A DNA stretch of 64,000 nucleotides from Polytrichum commune (lineage: Eukaryota; Streptophyta; Polytrichopsida; Polytrichales; Polytrichaceae): NCBI GenBank assembly GCA_950295325.1, contig OX485803.1:59721554-59785553 (forward strand), in the 5' to 3' direction. The notes beneath the pieces are model-generated. The model did no database searches. It saw nothing but the letters and a program-made list of their open reading frames with translations, and was not told where the DNA came from. This document shows positions 1 through 10,273 of the stretch, piece by piece. Position 1 is the first letter of the stretch, and each line of letters begins with the position of its first letter. The translations under genes were made by a program, and so were the position numbers.

Positions 1-840
1 GTGTTTCCAATGTTTAAAGGCTTATGTGAGTGCATTGAGTGTGATTTCATATAAAATCCATCTAACTTGAGTGATTGGAGAGTGCAGAAGACATATTTGA
101 GAGAAAATGCATTCATTTGAGTGAAACAAAATCTAACTTGAGTTATTAAAAGTCTTAGTCCACATTTGAAAGTAAGTGGATTCATTTGATGTGTGATAGA
201 TCAAACTTGAGTGATTAGAATGTCTTCAAGCATTTTGGAGAGGAGTGGACTCATTTAAGGTAAAAAAAATCTGACTTGAGAGATTTGATGGTTGTAGGGC
301 ATATTTGAAAGCAAGAGCTCTTATTTGTTGTGAATTGGATTTGACTTGGGTGATTTGAAAGTCTAAGAACCCATTTGATACCCCGAGAGCATTTTTGAGT
401 CCAAATGGATCTTATTTGAGTGCATTGGAGTGGAACCATAATGTTTGATGGCAAGAAGGTTCATTTGGAGTTTGAAATGATCTAAGTTGGTCATTTGAGT
501 ATTGAAATGTTGACTTGAGGGATAGGCTAGTCATTTGAATTCAAGAGGAGCATACTTGATTGATTTGAATGTTGAAAAACATATTTGAGGGATAATGCTA
601 AGCATTTGAATGACTTGAGTGTCTTAAGACTTCTCTTGATGTGGAGAAAATATGACTTGAGGTATATGAAAGTGTAAGGCACATTTGACGTGAATTAGAC
701 TTACTTGAGAGATTTGAGTGTCCAAAGTGGTCATTGAGGTGAAGAACATCTGATTTGAAAATTTTGAGCATCCAAATGTTTTCTTCAAGCGAAGATGACA
801 TATCTTAAGAGCGAAGTGGCTAGAGTCATAGACAAGTTCT
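1..840. repeat. Degenerate ~70-bp tandem repeat (minisatellite-like)
   Basis: The words CTTGAGTGATTT, CATATTTGAG and TTCATTTGAGTG recur in the same order. Copies of the CTTGAG(T/A)GATT anchor lie near 66, 133, 208, 273, 343, 513, 555, 613, 655 and 703, mostly 65-75 bp apart. Units differ by substitutions and small indels, so the array is old. It abuts the start of a Copia gag fragment at about 845; whether it belongs to that element cannot be decided here. No coding potential is seen. Confidence 0.6.
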
Positions 841-844
841 TTTA

Positions 845-1701
845 AAGTTCAAAATGGAGATGGTTTTGGCTTTCGTGGACCTTTGGGACATTGTAGACGG
901 ATTTGAGAAGGCTTCACCTTCCAATGTGGATCCCAAAGTGTTGAAGGAGTACTAAAGGCGCGTGAAGAAGGCCATGTCCACCGTTGGCTTCAATTTGGCG
1001 GACAACCAATTTGTCCATATCAAAAGTTGTAAAGGACCAACAAAGGCATGAAAGACCCTTTACAACATTTACGAGATGAAGAATTTGTCTAACATTCTTT
1101 TTGTGCATCGCAAATTCTTCATGTGCAAGATAGAAGAAAATCACAACTTGTTGGACCACATCAACAAGGTAAAAACGCTTGTAGATTAGCTCGCATGTTT
1201 GAAGGTACCCGTGCGGGAGGAACATCATCATGACTTTGCTCGAGAGTTGGCCGGCCTCGTATGAATATTTGATCATTGATTGAGAGACAATGCTGATGAA
1301 GGAGTTGACGATGGAGTACGTGACGGCACGTTTGATACACAAGATGTCAAAACGCAAAGAAAATGAGTCTAAGGTGAAGATGTGGGGATGGTGTCACGTA
1401 AAAGCAAAATGGACAATCCACCTTTGCGGCAAGGCGTAAAGACGTACTTCTATTACAACAAACATGGCCACATTGCACAATTTTGCCACAAAGCAAAGAA
1501 CAAAGAAAAAAAAAATGCCATCAATGCGAAGGACGAGAACAATTTTATACCTAAATTTACAAATTGTACACATGCGTGTGTTTGGAAGCCTTATGTTTGC
1601 GATGGTTTTGGACGAGAAGAGGGGCAAGCTCAATGCCAAAAAAATCAAATGCATGTTTCTCGGATATTGCGAAGGTACGAAGGCATATAGGCTGATGTAT
1701 T
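845..1701 (+). pseudogene. Ty1/Copia retrotransposon gag-pol remnant, 5' part
   Basis: From about 850 the plus strand reads as a Copia gag (UBN2-type) with words such as YEMKNLSN and DHINKVKTLVD, interrupted by several in-frame stops (for example TAA near 955, TGA near 1,050 and TAG near 1,187). A zinc knuckle follows at about 1,443-1,490 (motif around YFYYNKHGHIAQFC), in which the two first cysteines of the normal CX2CX4HX4C pattern are tyrosines. After a frame change the sequence jumps to the region after the integrase core (VFGSLMFAM, KCMFLGYCEGTKAYRL). Protease and the integrase catalytic core are therefore deleted. The remnant is split at 1,702 by a hAT insertion and resumes at 2,479. 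It cannot encode a functional product. Confidence 0.85.
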
Positions 1702-2478
1702 CAGGGTTGTCTATCGCGATGTCCTGCCACCGTCATGACGTGTCGTGTCGGGGCGGACCCCTCCGTCACGACATAATAGGGTCCACGTAGGGTCATACTA
1801 GGGGGAAGCTAGTAGGGTGGGTAAAATACTTACCTTCTTGCCAAGGTGGCATCCAATGTGGCAGAAAAATCCGACGTGGATGTGCATATTTCCCTTGCCA
1901 GGTAAATCATTTTGCCTTTGTGTTTATCATTCTGTTAAAATCAAAGTAGTAAAATATGACAAATGAGGGTGGGGGGGAGGGGAATGGAGCGGACGGGGAC
2001 GGGAACGGGGGCGGGAGCGGATGCGGACGGGGGGAACGCCGGATGGAGGGCCGGATGGGGGCCGGATTGGGGTTCGGATGGGGGGGGGGGGGGGGGGGCG
2101 GGTTCGGATTAGGGGGGGCCGGGTTCGGATGGGTGGGGGGGGCGGATGGAGGCCGGATGAGGACCGGATGGGGGGCCGGATGGGGTGCCGGATGGGGGAG
2201 GGGAACGTAGGGAGCGGGGGGAACGGGGGGGGGGGGGGGATGGGCGCTAGTAATTTTTTTCCCACTTTACCTCTACTTTGCTGACATGGCACCATACGTG
2301 GACATCGTAAATCCTACGTGTCCTGATTGGGGTAATGTAATTACACAAAAAAATACGGTAAAATTCAAGTTCGTCAGGATAAAGACGGCATCCGGCATAA
2401 TGTCGTGACAGATACGTGTCGTGACGCCACGACATTATGTCGGGATTAGCCTCCGCCACGACACAATAGACAACCCTG
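1702..2478. mobile_element. Non-autonomous hAT element inserted in the Copia remnant
   Basis: The ends are inverted copies of CAGGGTTGTCTAT, the CAGGG start being typical of hAT transposons. The 8-bp direct repeat GATGTATT flanks it at 1,694-1,701 and 2,479-2,486, which is the hAT target-site duplication length. Removing it rejoins the Copia reading frame (KAYRLM before, YLETKKI after), so the insertion is proven by the interrupted frame. The 777-bp interior has no transposase. It holds GTCGTGACG-type motifs near both ends and a G-rich core of about 280 bp at 1,970-2,250 (CCGGATGGGG-like units and long G runs). Confidence 0.9.
1970..2252 (+). repeat. G-rich simple repeat core of the hAT element
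   Basis: Imperfect units of the type GGCCGGATGGGG and GGTTCGGATGGGGG are mixed with G homopolymers, the longest near 2,082-2,097 and 2,229-2,240. Open frames across it in several frames, rich in Gly/Arg or Pro, are by-products of composition. Many G-tracts lie close together on the plus strand, so G-quadruplex formation is possible. Confidence 0.8.
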
Positions 2479-2885
2479 GATGTATTTAGAAACAAAGAAA
2501 ATCATAAAAAATAATGATATTGTGTTTATGGAATATAGTGGGAGCATTAAAAACGATTTGGAGATTCGTCCAAGTGGGAGTAATAGAGGCCCTACGATGG
2601 TGGTAATGGTGGACGAATTTTCAAATGACCTTTGTTTGATGATGGTGGACAATTCGTGGATGACAATGAGCAAGTGGGAAGTAATGGAGTCATAATTTAG
2701 GAGCCACGTGAAAGAACAACAAACAACGACATTATTGTTGAGAACTTTGGTGAGGAACGGCGATATCCCACGAGGGAGCGGCGACCACTCAAAGATTGGT
2801 GGGAAGACCACATTTTGCCTCAGCATGGTGAGGAACGGGCAAATGTGGCATTATTTGAAGATCCTTTGAGTTGGAATGAAGCAAT
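2479..2885 (+). pseudogene. Ty1/Copia remnant, continuation after the hAT insertion
   Basis: The frame resumes as MYLETKKIIKNNDIVFME and continues through the linker between integrase and reverse transcriptase, including SGSIKNDLEIRPSG, DWWEDHILPQHGEE and NVALFEDPLSWNEA near the end. This is the segment that precedes the Copia reverse transcriptase. A TAG stop (2,698) and frame changes break it. The reverse transcriptase and RNase H regions are absent after about 2,890, so the element is internally deleted at several places. Confidence 0.8.
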
Positions 2886-3330
2886 AATGAATAATATGAG
2901 GCAACTTTTGGGTAACGTTAGAACCTCATTATATAGGATTGAGAAACTAAGAAACTCAATAGTATTATAAGTCTTTGAGTATTCGCAAAGTGAGAGTGTT
3001 AAAGATGAAACATAAGGTTGTTTGTAGTCATAGAAATGTATTATTAGAAGTAGTAAAGTTGTAATAAGCCTACAAGGTTGGTCCGTAGTGAAAGAAGAAT
3101 TATCCCATATTGTTTGTAGCAACCAAGGTGACCATAAGCAATAAAGGGCAAGACAAGGGGTGGAGAAAACTATTTTACTCCAAGCATTGTTCATATGCCT
3201 TTGTGTATGTATAACTTGCTTGTGCAATCTCATCTCTAGTCCTATTGAGTTCCAATACTAAGAAGGTCAAAAAGAAAGAGGAAATTGCCTTTTTCTAATG
3301 CAAAGAAGCCATACTTGCTTGGGACCCGGA
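2886..3330. other. Gene-free stretch between two retroelement remnants
   Basis: AT-rich sequence with a TATATAGG word near 2,930 and an AATAAAGG word near 3,140. It could contain decayed Copia LTR sequence, but no second LTR copy is visible in the window for comparison. No coding potential. Confidence 0.35.
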
Positions 3331-4660
3331 CTAGTGGAGATGGATCGAAGGTTACCGCTTCTTTATTTGTACCACACAATTTGGTAGACTCAGTCATCAA
3401 TAAGATATCCAACATGACTAGAGCAGTGGATAAATGGCAATGTTACTTTTTGGGTAACTACAAGTTTGACTAGTTCCAGGTGTGGGACCCAACACGCTCT
3501 GGCAAAGAAGCCACATTTATGTGGTCTATTTGGCTCAAGGCAACTGCAATCAATGAATGGAGGGCACAAATTGCCTTGGCATCCACCTTTAAGCAATTTG
3601 TGTTTTGCCTACCTCACACGAGTAGGTCAATTAAACATTAGTTCTAGGATTGCATTCAAGCACGGAGAGCTTGGCGATGGGCCACTTTCATCATGCATGA
3701 ACTTTGCGGGGTTTGTACTGGTAATTATGATAGCTTCCATTGGAAATGAACCCTTTTTGGAGAGAGGACTCCTAAGAAGTTTGTCAAGAATATGAAGATT
3801 TAGCACCTTCGTTGGGGCATTACTCTTTTGACTATATGGATTGAGCGGAATGACCGGGTGTTCAACCAAGAACAACGACATGAATCTAAGGTCAAACACC
3901 TCATTTGGAATAATCTCATTTTGTATGGCAAGCTCATATGGGAGAGGGTGATTAAGTATGTGGAGATTAACACCTATTTGATCGAAGCCCACTTCAAAGG
4001 CTTCAACAAAACTTGGGGGTACTAGGAACATCCTTTGTAGACGTGACAATTTAAAAATAAGTCGGAATTGGAAACATCAATGTATGTAGGTAGTTTGTCA
4101 TGGTGGTTATAGTAGAGGCGCCTATTCCTGATCAAGACCCCATCAACAATCTGTAGGGTACCGGAATTTTGATAAGGTTGGAACCAATAGTGCCATGACA
4201 TATGTCTTTGAGTGCTAAAGTGATGAGGAATGAGTGGTTCAAATGAGCGCTTATGGGAGACTCTAAACATTGGTAACATGTTCAGGTCAACTTTATGGCT
4301 CCAAAAATTCACAATAATTTCAATTTGAGGAATAAAATTACTAAAATCTTTAAAGTCCCACCCAATTTCTATCTTCCTACATGGGAAAAATTTGCACCAA
4401 CTTACATTTCTCCAAATATTGTGCAAAATCTCTTAAATTATCCTTTATGGGCACCTCTACTCTAGTTAATTGGTGGCTTTTGGGGTTGTCCTCGGCTAGT
4501 TGGGCAAGGGTGGTCTTTGGTTGGGTTCTTGTTACTTGGTTTGTTGTTGATGTTTACGTGGCGGTGTGACACATATGAGGGGTTCCACCTCCCCTTCAAG
4601 TGTGCGTGTCTTCCTTGGTTCTTGATGCATTTGGCGTTGGTTTGTTGGCCTTCTATCTCA
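3331..4660 (+). mobile_element. LINE (non-LTR retrotransposon) 3' end: RT zinc-binding region plus 3' UTR
   Basis: The plus strand reads as the C-terminal zinc-binding (zf-RVT) part of a plant LINE polyprotein: VWDPTRSGKEATFMWSIW, then FCLPHTSRSIKH and DCIQARRAWRW, then LTIWIERNDRVFN and a C-terminus NILCRRDNLKISRNW at 4,025-4,080. The C-x-C...H...C spacing followed by AxxxW is characteristic. In-frame stops (for example TAG near 3,646 and 3,805, TGA near 3,748) and a frame change near 4,018 show it is dead. From about 4,085 to 4,480 lies 3' UTR sequence with a second copy at 23,439-23,800. The tail to about 4,660 ends in a short A-run. Confidence 0.75.
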
Positions 4661-5354
4661 AAAAAAGATTTTTTTATTTTTTATTTATAAAACAAAAAAT
4701 CCTACATGCTTGAAGTATGAATTTTTTTTTATGTTATTTTGGCCCACATGGTATTGGGCACTACTCTACACTAGTAGATACCTTCCATCCACGTAGATTG
4801 TCACCTAGTGGGCCACAAACCCATCAAAAAATTAGATGACAACCCATTTCGGATGGCATGAGCATTTAAGGGTTAACCACATGTCTTTTTTGTGTCCATT
4901 ATTAGATCCACACCTAACCACACACCACTCATATATAGGTTCCAATTAAGAATAGTAACCAAATTAGGCCTGTGCATCTTAGTGAGTAGAATGCTAGTTG
5001 TAAAGAACCAATAAGCTACTTGATAATTAATAAACCAATAAACATTACAGTAAATGCTCATGGCTAATTTATCTCTGCCCATGTACATTGAGCAATGTCA
5101 GGTGTATATGCAATTGATTTCCTAAATTTCACATGCAGGATGTAAGGACATGAACAAACAAGCAATTTATGATAGAAATGATCTTACCGCCTTGTCGACA
5201 ATACTCATGTCTGCTACCTTTGGAAATATATGCGCCATTAGTGCAATGAGTCCATAGTATACATTTTTGCATTCCTGATTAAATGATCTTGATAATGAGC
5301 TGTGGCTGATGAAGAGATGAGATGGATGAATCAAAAAAACACAAAATCTTGTGT
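4661..5354. other. Gene-free stretch with a fragment of a dispersed repeat
   Basis: AT-rich spacer. Positions about 4,850-5,010 resemble the 3' half of a repeat also found at 33,277-33,612, 33,715-34,065 and 60,525-60,945 (shared words: CACATGTCTTTTT, AGATCCACACCTAACCACA). The last ~250 bases are probably the 3' UTR of the minus-strand LEA-like gene. No other feature seen. Confidence 0.5.
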
Positions 5355-7906
5355 TCATGACTCGGTCTTGTCAAGATCGCCGGGTTTTTTCTCCTTCATG
5401 CCTACCTTCTCTGCCAGTCTCTCTGCCTCTCTCTTCACTGCCTTTGCAGCTTCCACTCCCACCTCTTTCAGGCCCTGTGTCGTCTCCTTCGTTTTCTTTG
5501 GGATGTCTTTTACCTACAGAATGAGAACAACCAAATGACGTCTAGAATCTAAAGATATGCCTTAATAGATAGATGAAAATGCCGACTTCATGAGAAAGCA
5601 AGCATAAATAAAAGAGCCTTCTTGCCTGCAGGCTATTGCTGCCTTTTGGTTGGGGGTCTATGGTGTTTAACAGACCAGTCTTGGCAAGCCAAAGAACGCT
5701 TGAAAGTCCATTGGCTTGGGACCTAAAAAATGAGAGCTCAAACTCTTGACATTCCTAAGCAACCTATATGAGGTAGCTTAGTATTTTGATCGAGCACTTG
5801 TCAACTATTTGTCACAAGCATTCTACATGGGATCCATCAAGGCGCCATCTAAACATTATAAGCAGGGTAGAAAGCTCTCAAATTGAGAGCACGAGTATGA
5901 AGCCTCTCACCATTGAGAAGGCTCATTTCTTCAATCTCTCAATCTTCGAACAACTCCATCTCTCTAGTGTAAAGGGCCCTTAGTATGCAGACAATTTGTA
6001 GACAAGAACCATATGACATAATGCTGTAGGCAATGAGCAGGTTCAACACTTCGGTGATGAAACACTAATTTTTTGAGGTGACGCATGGGTCTTTGTAGAG
6101 GTTCCGATTGATTGAAAAGTGACAAGTGGCACTTTCCTTAAGATTTGAAATAATTTATGCCAAACCTGCTTATCACCTACAGTAACCACAGTATGATGGT
6201 GTGTAAATCTCACCATGTCCCTTGAAGTATCCATCTCTCTGTGCGCATGATCCTTTACTTTATCAACTGCAGATTTGAGTTTTGCCCCTGACTCGTTTGC
6301 AGTCTCTTTGACGGACCCCTTCGTCTTATCCCATGCCTCTGCCCCTTTCGCAGCTTCATCCTTCGTTTTTAACACAATCTTCTCACTTGGATCCTGAAAT
6401 GGAAACAAACCTCAACGCATAAAACCCCCAGGGATTCGAACCCTGGGTCTCCAAAACAACAAGGACATATCCTCCCCACCATTGACAACCCTGACCTGTG
6501 GTAATCAACTCTCCAACCCAAATCCCTTGGTGATATACCCCCCCCCCCCACACCTAAGACCATCACCCCCAGTAAGTTATCATACAGGTGGCGAAGAAAC
6601 TCTACATATATGGTTGCCCTCATAGGGGCTGGCGTTTACATCTACATCTATCTGTGAAGCCGTAAACTCCGAGAACTTAGTGCATGTGGATGTAGCCCTA
6701 CAGACAAGGAATATCCTTGTTACAGGAGTTATGTGTACAATGCAAAATATCCTGCTATAGCTCTATTTAGTTTTGTTTATGCTAGCAAGAACCCTTTCAA
6801 GACGCCTTGACTGTTACAATGTGCCAATTTAAGAGTCATGCACTCAAATCTCTCGTAGTTCCAGATTTTTTTGGTAGTCATGTCTGCTTTTCGTAGGCTA
6901 CATTCGTTATACTTCAAACCATGGACCTATTTTACAATGAAAGAGAACCAAAGAGAAAATAGAACACTGTCCATTAGGTCAAGACATGGAGAAATTTAAT
7001 TACTTACGAGAGCGTCATCGGCAAATAATCGACGCAAGACGTTCTGATTTGAGGAGGGTAATGCTGCTGCAGCAATGAGTTGAGGTTGCCACCAAACCTG
7101 GACATCAATCAAAAAATCCAGTGCTCAAAACGTAGACCATGCACACTTAGTTCTCCAACTCATAAAAACGCACATTTAAATCGTGGATGCCAGCAGCACA
7201 AATCAAAAGAGGTTCATACAAATTGGAAGCATCTTCAGAATCTGGTAGGTAGCTGCTATGTCGGTGAATCTGGTTTATAAATACTATGTCAGTGGATTTG
7301 CATGTGTAATAGGCATTATTTAAGAGTATCTATTCTGAGATAATTTAAAAAAGTTTCCTAGAAGTGAAAACAAATGCCTAGGGGTCTGGAAGGCGACCCC
7401 TGCTTTAGGTTAAAATGCTTTTAATTGGCTCTAAAAACATCGATAGTTAAAAGTGTAAACCTTCTCTAAATTAGACGCAAATGGTATCAATAGACTCCTC
7501 TCAATGCCCTCATACCCACCATGCTAATCCTCGTTGTGAAATAAAAATCGATCACTCATCAGAAGCAATCTAAATTTGACGGGAGGTTGTGGTTTGGTTC
7601 AAATCTTGAAGGTGAGACGGTTGGTTACGGAGGAGATCAAGATGGAACAACGACGACGACGACGACGACAACCACAAAAATTTGAAAACTAATATTGCAA
7701 TGTAAGAGCAGATGCAATGAAAGAAAGATAAGATTCGCCAATTCCAAGCCAACGCTTTACATTCTTATTACATGTATCCCCAACAAGAATGATCACAGCT
7801 GAATCGTTGCAATAAATTGCTCTACATGCACACAAACCTGAAATCTAAATGGCGAGAAGGAGGGTAACCGTCTTGCCTGCTGCAGCTTGAAGGACCTCGA
7901 AAGCAT
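5355..7906 (-). CDS. LEA-like (group 3 / LEA_4 type) protein with organelle presequence, 4 exons
   Basis: Exons, in order of transcription: 7906-7838, 7097-7008, 6393-6214 and 5513-5355, all phase 0 with GT-AG introns; 165 residues. Residues 1-23 (MLSRSFKLQQARRLPSFSPF and on) are rich in Arg/Ser and lack acids, as in mitochondrial or dual-targeting presequences. From about residue 54 the protein is hydrophilic and repetitive with Lys/Ala/Glu/Thr: DEAAKGAEAWDKTKGSVKET, then AVDKVKDHAH and EAAKAVKREAERLAEKVG near the end. That is the amphipathic-helix style of LEA group 3 proteins, which protect membranes and enzymes during desiccation. Each splice joint keeps the frame, which supports the model. 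Intron 2 carries a tRNA-like SINE head. Exact family membership and the target organelle are inferred; the closest named homologue is not known to me. Confidence 0.75.
6420..6500 (-). mobile_element. tRNA-derived SINE-like head (A and B boxes) in LEA intron 2
   Basis: On the minus strand a perfect B-box-like T-arm (CAGGG TTCGAAT CCCTG) lies at about 6,427-6,446. An A-box-like TCAATGGTGGGGAGG lies some 40 bases before it (about 6,472-6,486). The flanks do not fold into an acceptor stem, so this is not an intact tRNA. A tRNA-related SINE with Pol III promoter remnants fits best; its full length is not defined. Confidence 0.4.
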
Positions 7907-8058
7907 GGTGAAGATTTTTTGATGGAAATTGCAGTGTGTTACGTCGTGCAAGTAAGTTAGACTCAGGGAAGCAGCGGATGGGACGTTGGAAACACTGGCT
8001 CACAGGCTCCCAAGAGCATGGCAAGCAGGAACAGAATGAGCAAGCGGGACAATCATCG

Positions 8059-8068
8059 GACACGTGGC
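8059..8068 (-). promoter_or_regulatory. G-box / ABRE-like site upstream of the LEA-like gene
   Basis: GCCACGTGTC on the minus strand (CACGTG core at 8,061-8,066), about 155 bases upstream of the LEA ATG. This is the abscisic-acid response element consensus bound by bZIP factors in LEA promoters. Function is inferred from the motif and the gene type; the transcription start is unknown, so it could lie in the 5' UTR. Confidence 0.5.
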
Positions 8069-8100
8069 ATACTCGAAGTTGTTGGGTTCTCCACGGAGAG

Positions 8101-8112
8101 ACGCGTGTCCTG
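8101..8112 (+). promoter_or_regulatory. CE3-like coupling element
   Basis: ACGCGTGTCCTG matches 11 of 12 bases of the coupling element CE3 (ACGCGTGTCCTC) known from a barley ABA-induced LEA promoter. It sits 33 bases from the ABRE-like site, on the opposite strand. Confidence 0.4.
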
Positions 8113-8194
8113 CAGTTTTCCTTCCTTATAACAATGTCAATGCGCGGACATAAGTCATACACAATTTCTACAAGCCTCGCCAAGTCTTTTTTTT

Positions 8195-8224
8195 AATAAA
8201 TAAATAAATATTTATTTATTTATC
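8195..8224. repeat. AT-rich palindrome
   Basis: ATAAATAAATAAATA is followed directly by its reverse complement, giving a near-perfect palindrome of about 28 bp. It may be simple sequence or a small cruciform-forming site. Confidence 0.7.
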
Positions 8225-8559
8225 AAATTCATTTTTAGAATTTGGGGTTTTAACTTTATTTTATACACTGTCTATTGCCAAGGATAAAATAAAAATACAC
8301 TCACATAGGACATAAGGTAGGAAAACAAAAAACAGTGGATGACCACAGCCATAACATCACTTAGCACTTGATGCTCACTTGGTGAGCCCTCGAAATATAA
8401 CAGTCAGATGCTCATAAAGTTGTGCAAGAAGACTTAGATTTTAACTGAGTTCCTCACATCGGACTATTATATTCCAAGGGCTTACATCGTTGAGTAATGT
8501 TATGGTTGGTGCATTAGACTACGAGTAGAATGAATCTTGTGTGCATCCAAAACGACTAA

Positions 8560-8890
8560 TAGTGGTTGTCTGAAAAGGATGTATTCATAGGCTGGATGCA
8601 GTGATTGGCTGTATAGGTTTTGTTTTACACCACTTGTGGGTGTCATTGAATTAACTATTTTGTGTGCATTTGCATGCATAGTAGGCTATTTGGAGGCTCA
8701 AATTAGGGAGACTCTATTGTGCAAGTAGGGTGTTTTACTTACTTGCCTCTTTAAGTAATTATTTACATGGAATAAAATTACAAAACAATTAGCATTCCCA
8801 TCATTTCCTCTGCTCCAACTCTACAAATATTGCACAAATTTCAAGCCACTCTTTCTAACAAAATCAAATTATTTTCATTGTTTTCTATAT
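8560..8890 (+). repeat. Dispersed repeat family F, copy 1
   Basis: Shares a long run of words with 13,660-13,985 in the same order: TTTTGTGTGCATT, AGGGAGACTCTA, TTATTTA-ATGGA, CATCA/TTTCCTCT and a 29-base match ending AGCCACTCTTTCT. About 75-80% identical by eye. No ORF; probably a non-autonomous transposon or retroelement fragment. Confidence 0.65.
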
Positions 8891-9420
8891 TTTGTGTTTG
8901 TTGATGATCAAAATATGAGGAATGAATCCCCATCCAAGGGCACCCAAATAGTGCAGTTTTTAAACCCCAAATCTTCATTAACCTTAAAGTATTCATCTAG
9001 TTTGAGATGTGCATTAGAGGTTAATTCTAGAGATGTCATTTTTGACATAATTAGCTAAAAATGAAATTATTTATGTGAAATACATGCTTCCTTGCATAAA
9101 GAGGCTTAGGTGGACCTCTTAGATGAGTAGAGGTTGACTCCTAAATGCCTTAAAAAGAGGGTTGACTTCACAATTGCAATCTTAGAATGATATTTGACAT
9201 GCAACCATACATATGGGTGGGTTCTGTAGTCACAATAGCAAGTAAAGGTTCACAACACCTACCGACGGGGAGGGTGAAAATGCCGATCACTAGGTGGAGC
9301 CTTTATATTACTATCTAGAAACAGATAATCCCCTAAGTCAAGGTCAAAGACCCTCACTCAATCTCCTAAGGTTTATTGGGATGAACTAACAACAAACCTC
9401 ACCGAGTTACCAAGGGTCCC
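8891..9420. other. Gene-free stretch
   Basis: AT-rich spacer between repeats; no ORF, motif or repeat recognised. Confidence 0.5.
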
Positions 9421-10078
9421 GGGGGGTGGACTCTTCATACAACGTACAAACTAACGTGAGTGTAAGAAGGGATATAATTTGAGGCATTAGCATACATGGT
9501 ATGCATATGGGAGAAGAATGTAGTGTACATTTAGAAAGGCTTATTAAGAATTTTGAAGTAAATGTAAATGAACAAAAGGGGGCCCTAGATTTAGAGGGAA
9601 AATTGACAATACATGTGTTAGTTTCATCCAATTTACGTTTTCATCCATTGTTGTCATATGGTAATAGTCCTCAATGACTACCTTGTCCATTCTTGTTAGG
9701 GTTTGCATTTGGGTTTTAGGTTTTACAAACTAAAAGCTCTTGGAGCACTCATGGGCTCCCTTGAGTTTTGCTCTTTGGGAAGTAGCTAACGATATCGTGC
9801 TCTTGTCTTTGTTTGTTTGATGCAATTGTTAAGTTACATGCTATGGATGGAAAAACGTTCAATGGCTTTCTCATTGGAAAGTGATAATGGATTATAAATG
9901 TAGTGGAGGCATTTATCACATTAGATTCAAAAGCTTAGTATAAACTGAATCCATTTTTTAGCCTACTCTTTATATGTGTACATTAATTTTTCTCTGTAAA
10001 CTTCTCGTATATAGGGGTTTAATGTCATAGTGACCCACGCATATCACTTACATATCCAATGAAGAGTCCACCCCCCGA
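9421..10078. mobile_element. Candidate small terminal-inverted-repeat element
   Basis: GGGGGGTGGACTCTTCAT at 9,421-9,438 is matched by its exact reverse complement at 10,061-10,078. The flanking sequences are similar (GAGTTACCAAGGGTCCC to the left, GAGCTAAGGGTCCC to the right), which could be a degraded target-site duplication. The 658-bp interior has no coding potential. Superfamily is unknown. Confidence 0.4.
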
Positions 10079-10186
10079 GCTAAGGGTCCCACCACATGAC
10101 GAAAAGTTTTCCAAAAGGGAGCTCACATGTGGCAGATTTACAATTACATGGCAAAGGAGAGACATTAAACAAAATTCGGGGACTAC

Positions 10187-10272
10187 TATAGTGCTCGAAA
10201 ATCCTAGAAGTGGAGAGGAATTAGAAAAAACTTTGGAGAGTAGTGCTCGGAAGTCCTAGAAGTGGAGAGGAA
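10187..10272 (+). repeat. Short tandem duplication
   Basis: TAGTGCTCG(A/G)AA(A/G)TCCTAGA with the following AGTGGAGAGGAA occurs twice, about 53 bp apart. Confidence 0.8.
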
Positions 10273-10273
10273 C

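Noticed and set aside
1927-2295. Pro-rich and Gly/Arg-rich ORFs in several frames
   Set aside because: All come from the G-rich simple repeat in the hAT element, open on both strands at once.
6420-6500. Intact tRNA gene
   Set aside because: The T-arm is perfect but no matching acceptor or anticodon stem is found at the proper spacing; called SINE-like instead.
7836-7906. Alternative exon 1 donor (GTGTGC) with a later acceptor in the LEA-like gene
   Set aside because: It also keeps the frame, but the CAG/GTTTGT donor with the CCAG acceptor at 7,098 has better consensus and a better pyrimidine tract.
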